DNA of 64,000 nt. Source: Lepas anatifera. Lineage: Eukaryota; Arthropoda; Thecostraca; Lepadidae. Position 1 is the first letter of the stretch, and each line of letters opens with the position of its first letter. The notes under the pieces are model-generated. The model saw only the letters and a program-made list of their open reading frames with translations, had not been told where the DNA came from and made no database searches. Location of the stretch: contig JAOTON010002130.1 of NCBI GenBank assembly GCA_034440635.1, positions 310,001 through 374,000 of the forward strand, written 5' to 3'. Of this stretch, positions 44,374-55,213 are shown in pieces. The position numbers and the translations under genes are program-made.

Positions 44374-44519
44374 CTGAAACGCCACAACACACCATGACGC
44401 ACAGCGTCCCCAAGTCCGGGCGCAGACAGTAGAGGAGAGTACCACCAGTTCATCCGAAGCTGCAGCCCAGTCATCACCGATTTGGGCCAAATATTCCCAC
44501 TTCCGTCCGTGTATTGATA

Positions 44520-44975
44520 TTTTAGGGCGGCCCCAGCGGCTGGGCTATATCGCACCCACCATTACGACCATTTCTCAGTTCCCGATAATACGCTTAATCT
44601 ACATCATGCCTGGTGTAAAGGTCATTTAAAGCATGGCAAGCATAATATACATTGTAGTTCAAGGGATGACTACAGATCTGGTAGCACCGAGTACCTAGTA
44701 CAGGTTTCCCAACTGCTCTCGTCAAACAGTTCTGACACGCACCAAGCTGTGCTTCCATCCGATTGTTGTGGTGATCTCTCCGTTCGCTCTGGGTATCCCA
44801 GACCTTTGGGTGGAGAGCGGTTAACGAGTGTCGTATTCCTGCCCATGTAGGCCTCCCAGACTCTAGGCCCGAAATTCATTTTATTACTAACAGCAGAAGG
44901 GTGCGGCATATTCTGCCAAACATTTTGGACTTTCCAAAACTTTCCATTGACCCAGCTTGCTTGATTTTAAAAGGT
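44520..44975. repeat. Dispersed repeat D, copy 1
   Basis: About 450 bp matching 63045-63510 in the same orientation (roughly 80 per cent by eye): TTTTAGGGCG, CTGGGCTATA, CATGGCAAGCATAAT, CACCAAGCTGTGCTT, TGCCCATGTAGGCCTCCC and CCAGCTTGCTTGATTTTAA in the same order. It stops exactly where the RT-type retrotransposon begins. Confidence 0.8.
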
Positions 44976-46039
44976 AACACAGTTGGTAACGACGCCAACC
45001 AGGGGGCCGAACATTCTAGACTTAGTGTTAACAAGACACACATGTGAGGCGTCAGCACGGCCGCGACCGAGCAGTATCACTTCAGACCACGATGAAGTAG
45101 TGGTATCTTTCCCTTCAAGATCCTCGCCTCCAGTTCGTGTAGCCCGCTCCGTCGCCCTGAACTACCGCCGCGCCGATTTTGATGGACTTCGTCACACTCG
45201 TCAAGCTACACCATGGAATCTCCTGGATAACCTAGAAACTGATGAGGCTGTATCGATGTTTTATACTCTTGTAGACGCAGCCATACGTGATCACGTCCCC
45301 ACATTGTGCCCAAAAAACGTTTCCCACCATGGTTTACTGCAGAAGTTAGACGCGCCCTTAAGTTAAAACAGGCAGCTTTTAAGCGCATGAAACGTCAGCC
45401 TGGAGATGAGCGAGTGAAGTTGGAATTCGTGTGAAATCGCGCCCTGTTCAAACGTGTATCTGGTAGGAGTTTTTCTGAGTACCTGGAGGGCAACATGGGT
45501 GATTTTTTCTCGAATCCAAAACGATTTTGGTCTTTTCTAAAGTGTTTTAAGCAGGTGAAGGGGATTTCGGTGTGAGAGTCAAACGGTACACAGATATCCG
45601 ACGACGTTGGTAGAGCAAATTTGCTGAATCGAACATTTGCAAAGAAATTTTCCGCCCCAAAACCTTACTCATTTTCCAAACCTACCTTTCTCGACCGATG
45701 AAACATTATCGGACTTCCACGTGACGGAGGAAGCTGTGTGCCGTTTACTGAAAGATCTGGTAGTGAGTAAAGCTTGTGGCCCTGACGGCCTAAGCGCTCG
45801 CATTATTAGGGAGTGTGCGGTGGAATTGGCCGTTCCTCTGTGCAAGATTTTCCGCTTATCACTGGCTAACGGTATTATTTCCAAAACAGTGGGCAGAGGC
45901 AAATATTGTCCCCATTTACAAAAAAGGCTCTTGAAAAATCCAGAAAACTATCGTTGGCACACAGTGTTTGAGAAAATAGTCTGCGATCAGATTTATCAAC
46001 ACGTCAAACCTCTTCTTTCGGACACTCAGCACGGGTTCA
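44976..46039 (+). mobile_element. CR1-like non-LTR retrotransposon, endonuclease end and RT N-terminal half (left piece of a split copy)
   Basis: A 5'-truncated copy starting inside the endonuclease: PTRGPNILDLVLT, then SSITSDHDEVVVSF with the SDH motif, then the linker LNYRRADFDGL. A frameshift near 45330 and stops near 45430 and 45575 follow. From 45637 the frame gives RT block 0-2: LVVSKACGPDGLSARII, then LANGIIS, NPENYR and VFEKIVCDQIYQHV, ending SDTQHGF at the insertion point. The continuation is at 61050, in the same phase. Stops and shifts show a dead copy. Confidence 0.85.
46032..46039. repeat. 8-bp target duplication CGGGTTCA (left)
   Basis: Identical to 61050-61057; flanks the 15-kb hAT-type insertion. 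Confidence 0.9.
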
Positions 46040-46059
46040 CAGGGGTGTAATTTTCATTG

Positions 46060-46307
46060 CTCAGCCGGTGGGGGGGGGGGGCGGCACCCCATAGGGGCGG
46101 CGGCGTTGGGGGGCGGCACCCCTTCATTGCACCAAATCTGTTGTTCATCGCTTTTTTGCACCTTTTATAGCACAGAGAACATTCTATTTTATTGCTTGGC
46201 AGGTATTCTACAGGTTTTGCCAAATGTTTTTGCTTTTTACGCGAAATTCCAAAGCTACATACACGTCTGAAAATAATCCAATCTGAGCTTTAAATCTTTC
46301 CACGATC
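46060..46307. repeat. Left internal part of the 15-kb element, G-run and GGGGCGGCACC repeats
   Basis: A run of about 12 G at 46069-46080 followed by GGGGCGGCACCCC twice; related in composition to the GGCGGCAGT arrays at the right side. Confidence 0.6.
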
Positions 46308-47475
46308 AGGGGCGCAGCCAGAGCTTTGGCATGGGAGAGCACACCACCTTTGAGGGGCACCCCGGGAGAAAAAGGGCACTTTTAACGTGACCTAAACAAA
46401 TTAGTGATCTCCCCTTGTCCTCTTGTTTTCTTCCCCCTTGTTTGTCTTGTAGTGATCTCCCATTGTTTTCTTAGGACGTTTTATTTGTATTTAGTGCGTA
46501 TGTGGATCATTGTATCCTGTATAAGCTGAGTGTTCGATCGTCGTTCGTGTTTGATCGTCTTCGATACGACATGAGCTGTAATTGGGGGCAACCTGTTGCT
46601 CATGACACAAATAAACAATAAACAATTACTATATCTTAGTTAATATCAACTTTTGGGTACCTCTGGTCCAAGAAAAATGCAAATCAAGCACTGACGGAGA
46701 AGGAAAACTGAACTAAAACCAGAAAGAAAGAAAAGTGTCACCGAAATCTCGTGAAAATAGCTAGAACACGGCTTTTTGGGAAAGATTTAAGGACAAATCA
46801 GCTAACTCATGCAAGTACTTGACATCAGAGAAATCAGTGGAGCCTGTGATGTCTGTCACTATGTGCAAGATAAGACATATTGGAGTCGAAAATTCCTTTC
46901 TTATGCCCACTGGTTTTGTCGTCACGAGTGAGCCCTGGTTGAACGCGGATTAAGTTCCCAGGCTCCCACAATGACCGTGGGAGGAGGTGTAGCATAGTGA
47001 CATTGGACGAATACATTTTTTGTTACCGCAATAATTTGGGAGATACCTTTTTAACGCGTTTAAAAGTTCCATATTTTTAAGGATCGGTCCCAGATGGAGT
47101 AAAGAAAAAGTAAACAGGCTGGTTGCTTGGATGGGGTTGATGTGACAGGGCTGAAAATTGTGAAAAACTAATCCTTCATTCATTTAAATCAATTACTAGA
47201 AATCCTGGTTCAGGGGCACTATGCTCTGAGCTCAGGGGCACATGCCTTTTATCACCCCTGCCCAGAATCCACCAGCATAATAAGCAATTTATTTAACCCG
47301 GGTGCCTAGGCATCACAAGCCTTTTAAGCGATGAAGGCTCATTCCTCGTTAGCTCCATTTTACAAGGGGAGTTTGCACTGTGTCCTTATTCCCCATCTGT
47401 TCAAGACCAGCTCAGGGGCCCCCTAGTGTGGATCAGAGTCCTCCACAGCAGCTGCCCCTCATTCCCCCAGTCAGA
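46308..47475 (-). mobile_element. Partial copy of the 29121-32781 hAT family, inverted
   Basis: Begins CAGGGGCGCAGCCAGAGCTTTG and matches the reverse complement of about 32781-31795, including GGGCACTTTTAACGT, CTTATGCCCACTGGTTTTGT and CAGGGCTGAAAATTGTG. The other end is missing at 47475. It carries a roughly 210-bp insertion at 46415-46625. Confidence 0.8.
46415..46625 (+). mobile_element. Short 3'-end fragment of a retrotransposon inserted in the hAT copy
   Basis: Absent from the matching part of 32640-32781. Ends ACACAAATAAACAATAAACAATT, an A-rich simple tail with AATAAA signals, following GGGGGCAACCTGTTGCTCAT. CAAATTA before and ACAATTA after may be a target duplication. This fits a heavily 5'-truncated non-LTR insertion. 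Confidence 0.5.
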
Positions 47476-47479
47476 GTCC

Positions 47480-47843
47480 TGAAATTGCTTTCACACAAGG
47501 TGGAGAGTGAGGCCAAAATCCCAAAAAGAGGCCAAAATCCCCCGCTTTCTTAAAATGCCTCATTTTTGTCGTTTAGTATTTCCAAGCTTACAAGTCCCAT
47601 CAAAGCCTTTTCTTGGACATGCTTATTGCTATAACCAAACCAATACTTTTTCAGGATAATACTTTGATTTAGGACTGTATTTATATGCCTTCAAAATATA
47701 AGCAGCAACTACCACCAACTTTTTTTGTTTTGACTGACAGTAGATGAGAATATCTGCTGTAGAATGGAAGTGAAGATCATCATTCTGCTACCTCCTAGTG
47801 GAATGAAAAGATTTTGACGCTCCGCAATTTTAGGTATGTACAA
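47480..47843 (-). repeat. Dispersed repeat, copy 2 (inverted relative to 39902-40262)
   Basis: Reverse complement of the repeat at 39902-40262 over about 360 bp; it ends beside the TIR element at 47844. Confidence 0.75.
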
Positions 47844-48727
47844 TAGGGTGGAGTGAAAAATCAAAATTATTTGTATCGTTCCTTAACATTGTTTTTCTAT
47901 TGCGCTAGGCCTTATGAAACTCAGAAGTGAAAGAATTTTGAAAATCGGATCACGGGAACATGAGCAATATCGAGCATTTATACATGGATGTTTGAGAAAC
48001 TTTTGGCGTTGCAGTCTCCATTGGAAATCTTTGGTGCTAGCGTACGGTGCTAGCGTACGGTTGTTAGAGCAGATTACGTGGGTTTTGAAGCGTGGGAATC
48101 ACCCTAAAGACATGCAAGAGGTGAAAATAGATCCCAGCTAGTGGATAGGTATATTTCAGCTGCAGTGGCGGATGCAACAGGGGGACAGGGGCTCAAACCC
48201 CCTCCCCGAAATATCTGAGTGCCTATAGTAGATACAGAGCTGGAGGCTGTCCGAGGTAGTGACGGGGGGTGGCCCGAGCCCCTAGCCCCCCCGAAATATG
48301 GTCCTGGTTTTTTGTTGTGTATTAGACATGTGCCAGACTCTCCAACGAATCTCTTTTAAGGCGAGTGCCAATGGCAACTGTAGTTGCCTGATGCTAAGTT
48401 ACCGCAAGCTGGCATGAGTTGCCACAGCATACCACCGGAGCAACGACCACTATCCCAGAAGATATTACAGCTTAAGTTGCCACCAGGTGCTCACAGCTTT
48501 CATGTTCAGTGCACACCTTAGCGAGATATTCGCAAATTGGAGGGATAAGAAAGGTAAAGTTTGGTGCCGATACAAGCTACCGCTCGCAACAACTTAGTCA
48601 CTACAACATTTTCGCTGGTTTGGATTGTGGCACACCCAAACACTGGGAAAAGACGGGGAGGCAATATTAAGTGATCTTGCGTCGATAGTTTGTAAAACGT
48701 ACCAGGTCGTCGCAAACACAAATCGAC

Positions 48728-48967
48728 GTGTGCCGTCGCTCTAAAGAAGCGAGAACAGAAGTATTTCTTCGACTTCCTAAGCATCTGTATTTAAAACCGA
48801 AAATGCCGAGGAATAGGAGTAGACAACTCAGGCGAGAACTATGGGACAGAGATGTGCTTGGCCCATCGGCCGAGCTTCCCGTTTCAGAGCTTCCAACATT
48901 CAGGGATGTCTTGCGGAAAGGTCGACTGATGAAAGAGAGATCAGCCGATTGGAGCGAGAAAAAATAG
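48728..48967 (+). pseudogene. Short frame inside the TIR element, unknown
   Basis: About 80 codons with MPRNRSRQLRRELWDRDVL and SELPTFRDVLRKGRLMKE. The basic start followed by LP-T-RDVLR looks like a real protein segment, perhaps captured or from the element's lost transposase region. I do not recognise the family. Confidence 0.35.
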
Positions 48968-49017
48968 CAAGTGAGATTTGCGAGAAAAATGACTCCTGAT
49001 ATGTATCGGCACTGCAA

Positions 49018-49465
49018 TTAAAGGGAATGTGGTACCTCTATAACGTGATTTTAACTGAGATAGCTAATTTGTAATGGATGCCGGAAAAACCGGTACTCAA
49101 TATATAATTTGTCTTGAAACTCAAAGTTTCCGTGGAAGCTAAAAACCTACCTGAAATGTACCTCAAGTCTACCCCAGCCAGGCAGACACAGCTGTCAGCT
49201 GTCGGTGTGACGATAGCGCTGACGTCACGGTGAGTAATCAGCCAGTTGAAGCCCTTGAAGCCTATTGGATATGGTAGTAGTTGCCATATCCATGACGTCA
49301 TCCGCAGGCAGAGGTTTATTTTTCACCCTAGAGGAGCATTTTAAAATCAAAATATTGAGCTCATTGTACATTTTTCAGATAAATCAAGGACGTTTTTATT
49401 ATTTTCGGCTAAAATGCCCCTATATACACTAAATTCGTGGAACCAAGGTGCCACATTCTCTTTAA
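49018..49465 (+). mobile_element. TTAA-target MITE, 448 bp (copy 1)
   Basis: TTAA at both ends (49018-49021, 49462-49465); termini AGGGAATGTGGTACC and GGTGCCACATTCTCT. Shares its whole interior, inverted, with 50580-51037 (for example GATTTTAACTGAGATAGC and CCATATC near TGACGTCA). Confidence 0.85.
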
Positions 49466-49849
49466 ACTAGTGACCGAGGCGTCACGTTCCGTGCTAGGGC
49501 TCGAGAGGGTTTGTTTCCTGCATGCTGTGCGCGACGGGTACATTGAGGCGGGAATCAAGTTTCACGGACTGATGCCAACACCTTATACGAAGCGTGACAT
49601 GAACCTATCCACCAAACAAACATCGGTCGAGTGATTGCTGTGTCTTTTTTAAAATATTGTTGCGCCCCCGACCTGGGGACATTTTTGCACGTTTGCACCA
49701 CACATACATACTTTATACACGGCAGAGGTTTCCACTTTATCGGCACACTTGCGGGACAGTCGTGACGCTCCATATCACATGCCCACCGTACCAGGCGGCG
49801 GGGCTATCCCGATTTCTCGGGCCCGGCGGAACAGAGGACTGCTCCGGTG

Positions 49850-50064
49850 ACACGAGGCGATCAGGCTGATCAGGCCCGTGCCTCCAATGACAAAGGTGCT
49901 GGTTGGTCAGCGAAACTCCCGTGTCAAGGCAAGCACTACCCAGTTCACTGCCATCTCCTGGGTAGGAGGCGGTCGAGGAAAAGGCTGCCAGAGGTCAGTT
50001 TTGATCCAAGGACCTCCAACGTACAACGGCGACGCATTAACCAACTGCGCCACCACGGTGGTGA
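49850..50064 (-). repeat. tRNA-derived SINE-like unit
   Basis: Minus strand: A-box TGGCGCAGTTGG (50052-50041) followed by a B-box-like stretch CCTTGGATCAAAAC (50011-49998). Body to about 49850 unassigned. Confidence 0.45.
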
Positions 50065-50579
50065 TTGCCGTGTCTTGTAATCGTACTGGATTCCCCGTCA
50101 ATCCGTCACTACCTCTGAAAGCCTACAGCCATGCAACTACTATAGGCACTCATACATTTCGGGGAAGGGGTTAGACCCCCTGCCTCCTTCCCTTACATCC
50201 GCCACTGAAACCAAAATATACCAATCCACTAGTTGGGATCTATATTCCACATCCAACATGTGTTTGGGGTGATCCCCACGCTTCAAACCGCACTTGATCT
50301 GCTCTAATAGCTAGCGCTTAAACCACCGTACGCTAGCACCAAAGATTTCCAACAGACACTGCAACGCCAAAAGTTTCTCAAACATCCATGCATAAATGCT
50401 CGATGTTGCTCATGTTCCCGTGGTCTGATTTCCAAAAATCTTTCACTTCTGAGTTTCATAAAGCCTAGCGCAATATAAAAACAATGTTAAGGAACGATTC
50501 ATATAGTTTCAATTTTTTCACTCCACCCTAATGTATGTAACTCATATATAGTACCTCATACCAAGGTGCCACATTCCCT

Positions 50580-51037
50580 TTAAAGGGAGTGTGGCACCTT
50601 GGTCGAATCTTGGAAATCATTGTAATTAGGGATACTTTTAGCCGAAAATCATCGAAGCGTCCATTATTTATCTGACAAATGTACAATAAGCTCAATATTT
50701 TCATTTTTAAAATGTTCCTCTAGGGGAATAAATAAAAATCTGCCTGTGGATGATGTCATGATCTGGCAGCCACTACCATATCCAATAGGCTTCAAGGGAT
50801 TCGATTGGCTGATACTCACCGTGACGTCAGCATATGTCGTCACAACAACATGGCTGTCAATTGTGGCCTACTGCTAAGGGTACATGAGGGATACATTTCA
50901 GGTAGTTTTTAGCTTTTTTCTTCGGAAAGTTTGAGTTTCAAGACAAATGATATATAGGCTACCGGGTTTTCCGGCATGCTTTACAACTTGGCTATCTCAG
51001 TTAAAATCACGTCATAAAGGTGCCACATTCCCCTTAA
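50580..51037 (-). mobile_element. TTAA-target MITE, 458 bp (copy 2, inverted)
   Basis: TTAA at 50580-50583 and 51034-51037. Immediately before it lies CCAAGGTGCCACATTCCCT, the end of a third copy in opposite orientation sharing the same TTAA. Interior matches 49018-49465 reversed. Confidence 0.85.
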
Positions 51038-51111
51038 TCACTACGAGGAAAGAAAGCAAAAACACCGATAATGCTCCAAACAATGCGTTTATTTTTCTGA
51101 AAATAGTAAGA

Positions 51112-53147
51112 AACTAGCGCCTTGGCTCGCTTCGCTGAGCCTGCTATGCCTGTTGCAAAATGCTGTTGTGAGGAAACCAAGCGGAACCATATTCATCTGT
51201 CGCGATCCCCGAACACAAACCCTATCTTGATTTGGAGGGTTTCCCCTACATCATATTTATCCTTGCCCATCCAGCATAAAACTTCAACAGTTTGTGCGTC
51301 GTTATTCACAACCCCTTAAAAGTTGGCTTTCTCATCGCTCCAAGGTCCCTCAATGACCTTTCTCTGTGCAAAGCTGTCATGACATAGCCGAACCTTACCT
51401 AACCTTGTCCCTATGCAGCAAATGCTCTGTGCTCCGGTCCGCGAGTTTCACTCGCGGACATCCCCGCGGTTTCGCCGCGATGTTTGGAATTGTTATGACG
51501 TATCCGAATTTTACCTGAACTTTTCCCTATGCAGCGATCCGGCCTGTGGCGCACCTAACCTGCGGTTAGGTGCCCCCTAGCCTGCGGTGCAACGCTACGC
51601 CTTCGTCGGCTGCGGCTGCACCGCGCCTCCTCAGGCTCCGGTCCGCGAGTTTCACTCCGGACACCCGCGCAGCTTCGCGCGCTGTTCGAGGTGTTCATAC
51701 CAATCTTACTTAACCTTGTCCCTATGCGAAACCCCTGCGGCGCACCAACCTGGGTGGGCTCGCCTTCGTCGGGGCTCCCGCCTCCTCGCTCGGTCCGCGA
51801 GTTTCACTCGCTGCACCGAGGCTTCGCCGCGGATCGTTTCCCTTCCCCTGGGCGTCGGCCAAAAACATCGTATTTCAAATACTTGCATTTTCAATAACAA
51901 AATTGTGGCTATTTGAAATCCTTGAGCATCTTTCAAGCGGAGGACCCCCTGAGCACATGCAAGTTTTATTTTCCGACAGATATTTACAACGTTAAGACTG
52001 ATTTTCCGTGCTTCAAAGTGAAATTTTGCAACTGTCTATAGACTTTTGCCCATTACTCTGAAACTATTAGGGTTACATAGAAAATAAAAACAGATTATTG
52101 GAGGTATTTTTCCATCGTTTACGAATACATATGTTTCGGAATTTAAAAGACATAATAACATAGAAAATTTGAACAAATTGCGTGACCGTTTTGAATTGTA
52201 ATTTTAGAGCACTTTAATCTTTTGGAGAAATTTTCCAAGAAATTGTGTTTAGGGGTTAGATGTCAATACACAAAAGAAGTGCCTTTGCTCGGAGCACACC
52301 GTGCGTCTTATTGCGTCTCTTTATCACTAATTGTTCCCAAGTTACAGTCGAAAAACCGCAAAACCCAAAAATCGACAGGGACCTGTTTGACACAACCTCG
52401 TGAGCAGCACGTGCAACCTACGGCCTGGGTCTTTCCTGCATCGCATAGACGGTACATGGACACAACTTTGACTCGCAGATACCCCACATCGCGCATCAAT
52501 AGTTTCCCAGTTGCATACCCCCTTTTGAGTTCGATTTCTTATCGATTTTTTTCGTGCTTTTCGTGATTAATTTTCCTCTCAACGGAGGTTTTCTTACAAA
52601 AAGGGTACCAAAACGTGCAAATGTCTGCGCTGCATCGATCTGTGCCGGTTTCGAGTCCGTACGCCTCTTACTTTCCGAGCAATGTCGAAAAAAACCGTGA
52701 TTTTAGACGACTACCCCCATTCCGGAGAACTCACACCCTGCTGGCCACGCAGCACGTGCAAACTTTAATTTGCATCCACTGTGTAGCCAAAACCCTGTGC
52801 CACATTTCGGCTACCTTTTTCCGAGATTGGCCAAGGTGGAACGTTGTGGACCGGCTTACAAATTGGCGCCCGTTTTGCCGTGTTTGTATTTTTCATCGCC
52901 GTTTCCCATGTTAAGTCAATGGGGAGAAAAGTTCATCTTTGAGCACGTGCCACGTGCATACTATCTACAACCAGAACTGGACACCCCTCAAAGGCACTCT
53001 CCACAACATTTTCCGTCACATTACAAAAATTTTCCTCTCAATATCGCCTTTTGTTTGACCTGCAGCCAATCCCAATCAACTAAAGAACAAAAGACGACAG
53101 ACAGACAGACAGATACACAGACGCACGTTACTCAAATAGTTATATAG
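51112..53147. repeat. 2.05-kb tandem unit, copy 1
   Basis: Starts TAGCGCCTTGGCTCGCTTCG, ends in a CAGA microsatellite and ACTCAAATAGTTATATAG. Contains short internal repeats of ACCTAACCTGCGGTTAGGTG and TACGCCTTCGTCGGCTGCGG. Frames of 60-125 codons occur but are not conserved as frames between the three copies, so no gene is called. Confidence 0.9.
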
Positions 53148-55046
53148 ACTGGCGCCTTGACTCGCTTCGCTGAGCCTGCTATGCCTGTTAGCAAAATGTT
53201 GTTGTGAGGAAACCAAGCGGAACCATATTCATCTGTCGGGATCCCCAAACACAAACCCTATCTTGATTTGGAGGGTTTCCCCTACCTCATATCTATCCTT
53301 GCCCATCCAGCATAAAACTTCAACAGTTTGTGCGTCGTTATTCCCCAACCCCTTAAAAGTTGGCTTTCCCGTCGCTCCAAGGTCCTTCAATAACCTTTCT
53401 CTGTGCAAAGCTGTCATGACATAGCCGAACCTTACCTAACCTTGTCCCTATGCAGCAAACCGGCCTGCAGCGCACCTAACCTGCGGTTACGTGCCTCCCT
53501 AACCTGCGGTGCAACGCTACGCCTTCGTCGGCTGCGGCTAGGCCGCGCCTCCTCTAGCTCCGGTCCGCGAGTTTTACTCCCGGACACCCGCGCGGCTTCG
53601 CCGCGCTGTTCGAAGCTTTCATGACATAACCGAACCTTACCTAACCTTGTCCCTATGCAGCTAGCCGGCCTGCAGCGCACCTAACCTGCGGTGCAACGCT
53701 ACGCCTTCGTCGGCTGCAGCTGCGCCGCGCTTCCTCTGGCTCCGGTCCGTGAGTTTCACTGGCGAACACCCCCGCGGCTTCGCCGCAGATCGTTTCCCTC
53801 CCCTAGGCATCGGCCAAAAACATCGTATTTCAAATACTTGCATTTTCAATAACAAAAGTGTGGGCTATTTTAAATCCTTGAGCATCTCTCAAGCGGAGGA
53901 CCCCCTGAGCACATGCAAGCTTTATTCCCCGACAGATATTTTCAATGTTAAGACGGATTTTCCGTGCTTCGAAGTGAAATTTTGCAACTGTCTAACACTT
54001 TTGCACATTAATCTGAAACTATTAGGGTTACATAGAAAATAAAACCAGATCATTGAAGGTAATTCTCCATCATTTATGAATATATATGTTTCGGAATTTA
54101 GAAGCATTAAAACATAGCAAATTTGATCAAATTATATGACGGATTTGAATTGTAGTTTTTAAGCACTGTAATCTTTTTGAATAATTTTCCAAAATATTGT
54201 GTTTAGTGGCTAACTGTAAATACAAAAAAGATGCGCTTTTGCTCGGAGCACACCGTGCGGTTATTTTGTCTCTTTATCACTAACCGTTCCCAAGTTACAG
54301 TCGAAAAACGGCAAAACCAAAAAATCGACAGTGACCTGTTTGACACATCCTCGTGACCTGCACGTGCAATCTCTGGCCTGGTCCTTTCCTGCATCGGATA
54401 GACGGTACATGGACACAACTTTGACTCGCAGATACCCCACATCGCGCATCAATAGTTTCCGAGATACACGCCCTGTTTTTATTTCGATTTTTTGTCGATT
54501 TTTTTCGTTTTTTTATGATTAATTTTCTTCTCAACTGGGGTTTCCTTACCAAAAGCACACCAAAACGTTCGGATTCTTGCGTTGCATCGATCTGTGCCGG
54601 TTTCGAGTCCTTACGGCTCTTACTTTCCGAGCAATGTCAAAAAAACCGTGATTTTAGACGACTACCCCCATTCCGGAGAACGCACACCCTGCTGGCCACG
54701 CAGCACGTGCAAACTTTAATCTGCATCCGCTGTGTAGCCAGAACCCGGTGCCACGTTTCGGCTACACTTTTTCCGAGATTGGCCAAAGTGGGACGTTGTG
54801 GACCGGCTTCCAAAATGGCGCCCGTTTTGCCGTGTTTGTATTTTTCATGGCCGTTTCCCATGTTAAGTCAATGGGGAGAAAAGTTCAACTTTGAGCACGT
54901 GCCACGTGCAAACTATCTGCAACCAGAACTTGAGACCCCTCAAAGGCACTCCCCACAACATTTTCTGACACATTACAAAAAGTTTCATCTCAATATCGCC
55001 TTTAGTTTGAACTGCAACCAATCCCAATTAACTAAAGAACAAAAGA

Positions 55047-55090
<44 letters not shown>

Positions 55091-55213
55091 GACAGACGAC
55101 GACGACGACACCGACGACCGACGACCGAGACCCGCCGAGACGATGCAGAAGAGATAGACAGACAGACAGACAGACAGATACACAGACGCACTTTACTCAA
55201 ATAGTTATATAAG
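53148..55213. repeat. 2.05-kb tandem unit, copy 2
   Basis: Same order of blocks as copy 1; the CAGA microsatellite is expanded (55041-55100, plus a GAC-rich run to 55180). Uninterrupted TTAA (53948-53951) at the place where copy 3 carries a transposon. Confidence 0.9.

Larger units (their letters stand above)
47844..50531. mobile_element. TIR element of about 2.7 kb with inverted arms of about 400 bp
   Basis: Outer ends TAGGGTGGAGTGAAAAA and TTTTTCACTCCACCCTA. Long inverted arms 47844-48250 and about 50140-50531 share GCGCTAGGC, CATGAGCAATATCGAGCATT, AACTTTTGGCGTTGCAGT and GATCCCA(A/G)CTAGTGGAT. The left arm has a 13-bp tandem duplication, GGTGCTAGCGTAC, at about 48033-48058. The centre carries a short frame at 48728-48967, a nested MITE at 49018-49465 and a SINE-like unit. 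No target duplication or superfamily is assigned. Confidence 0.8.
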
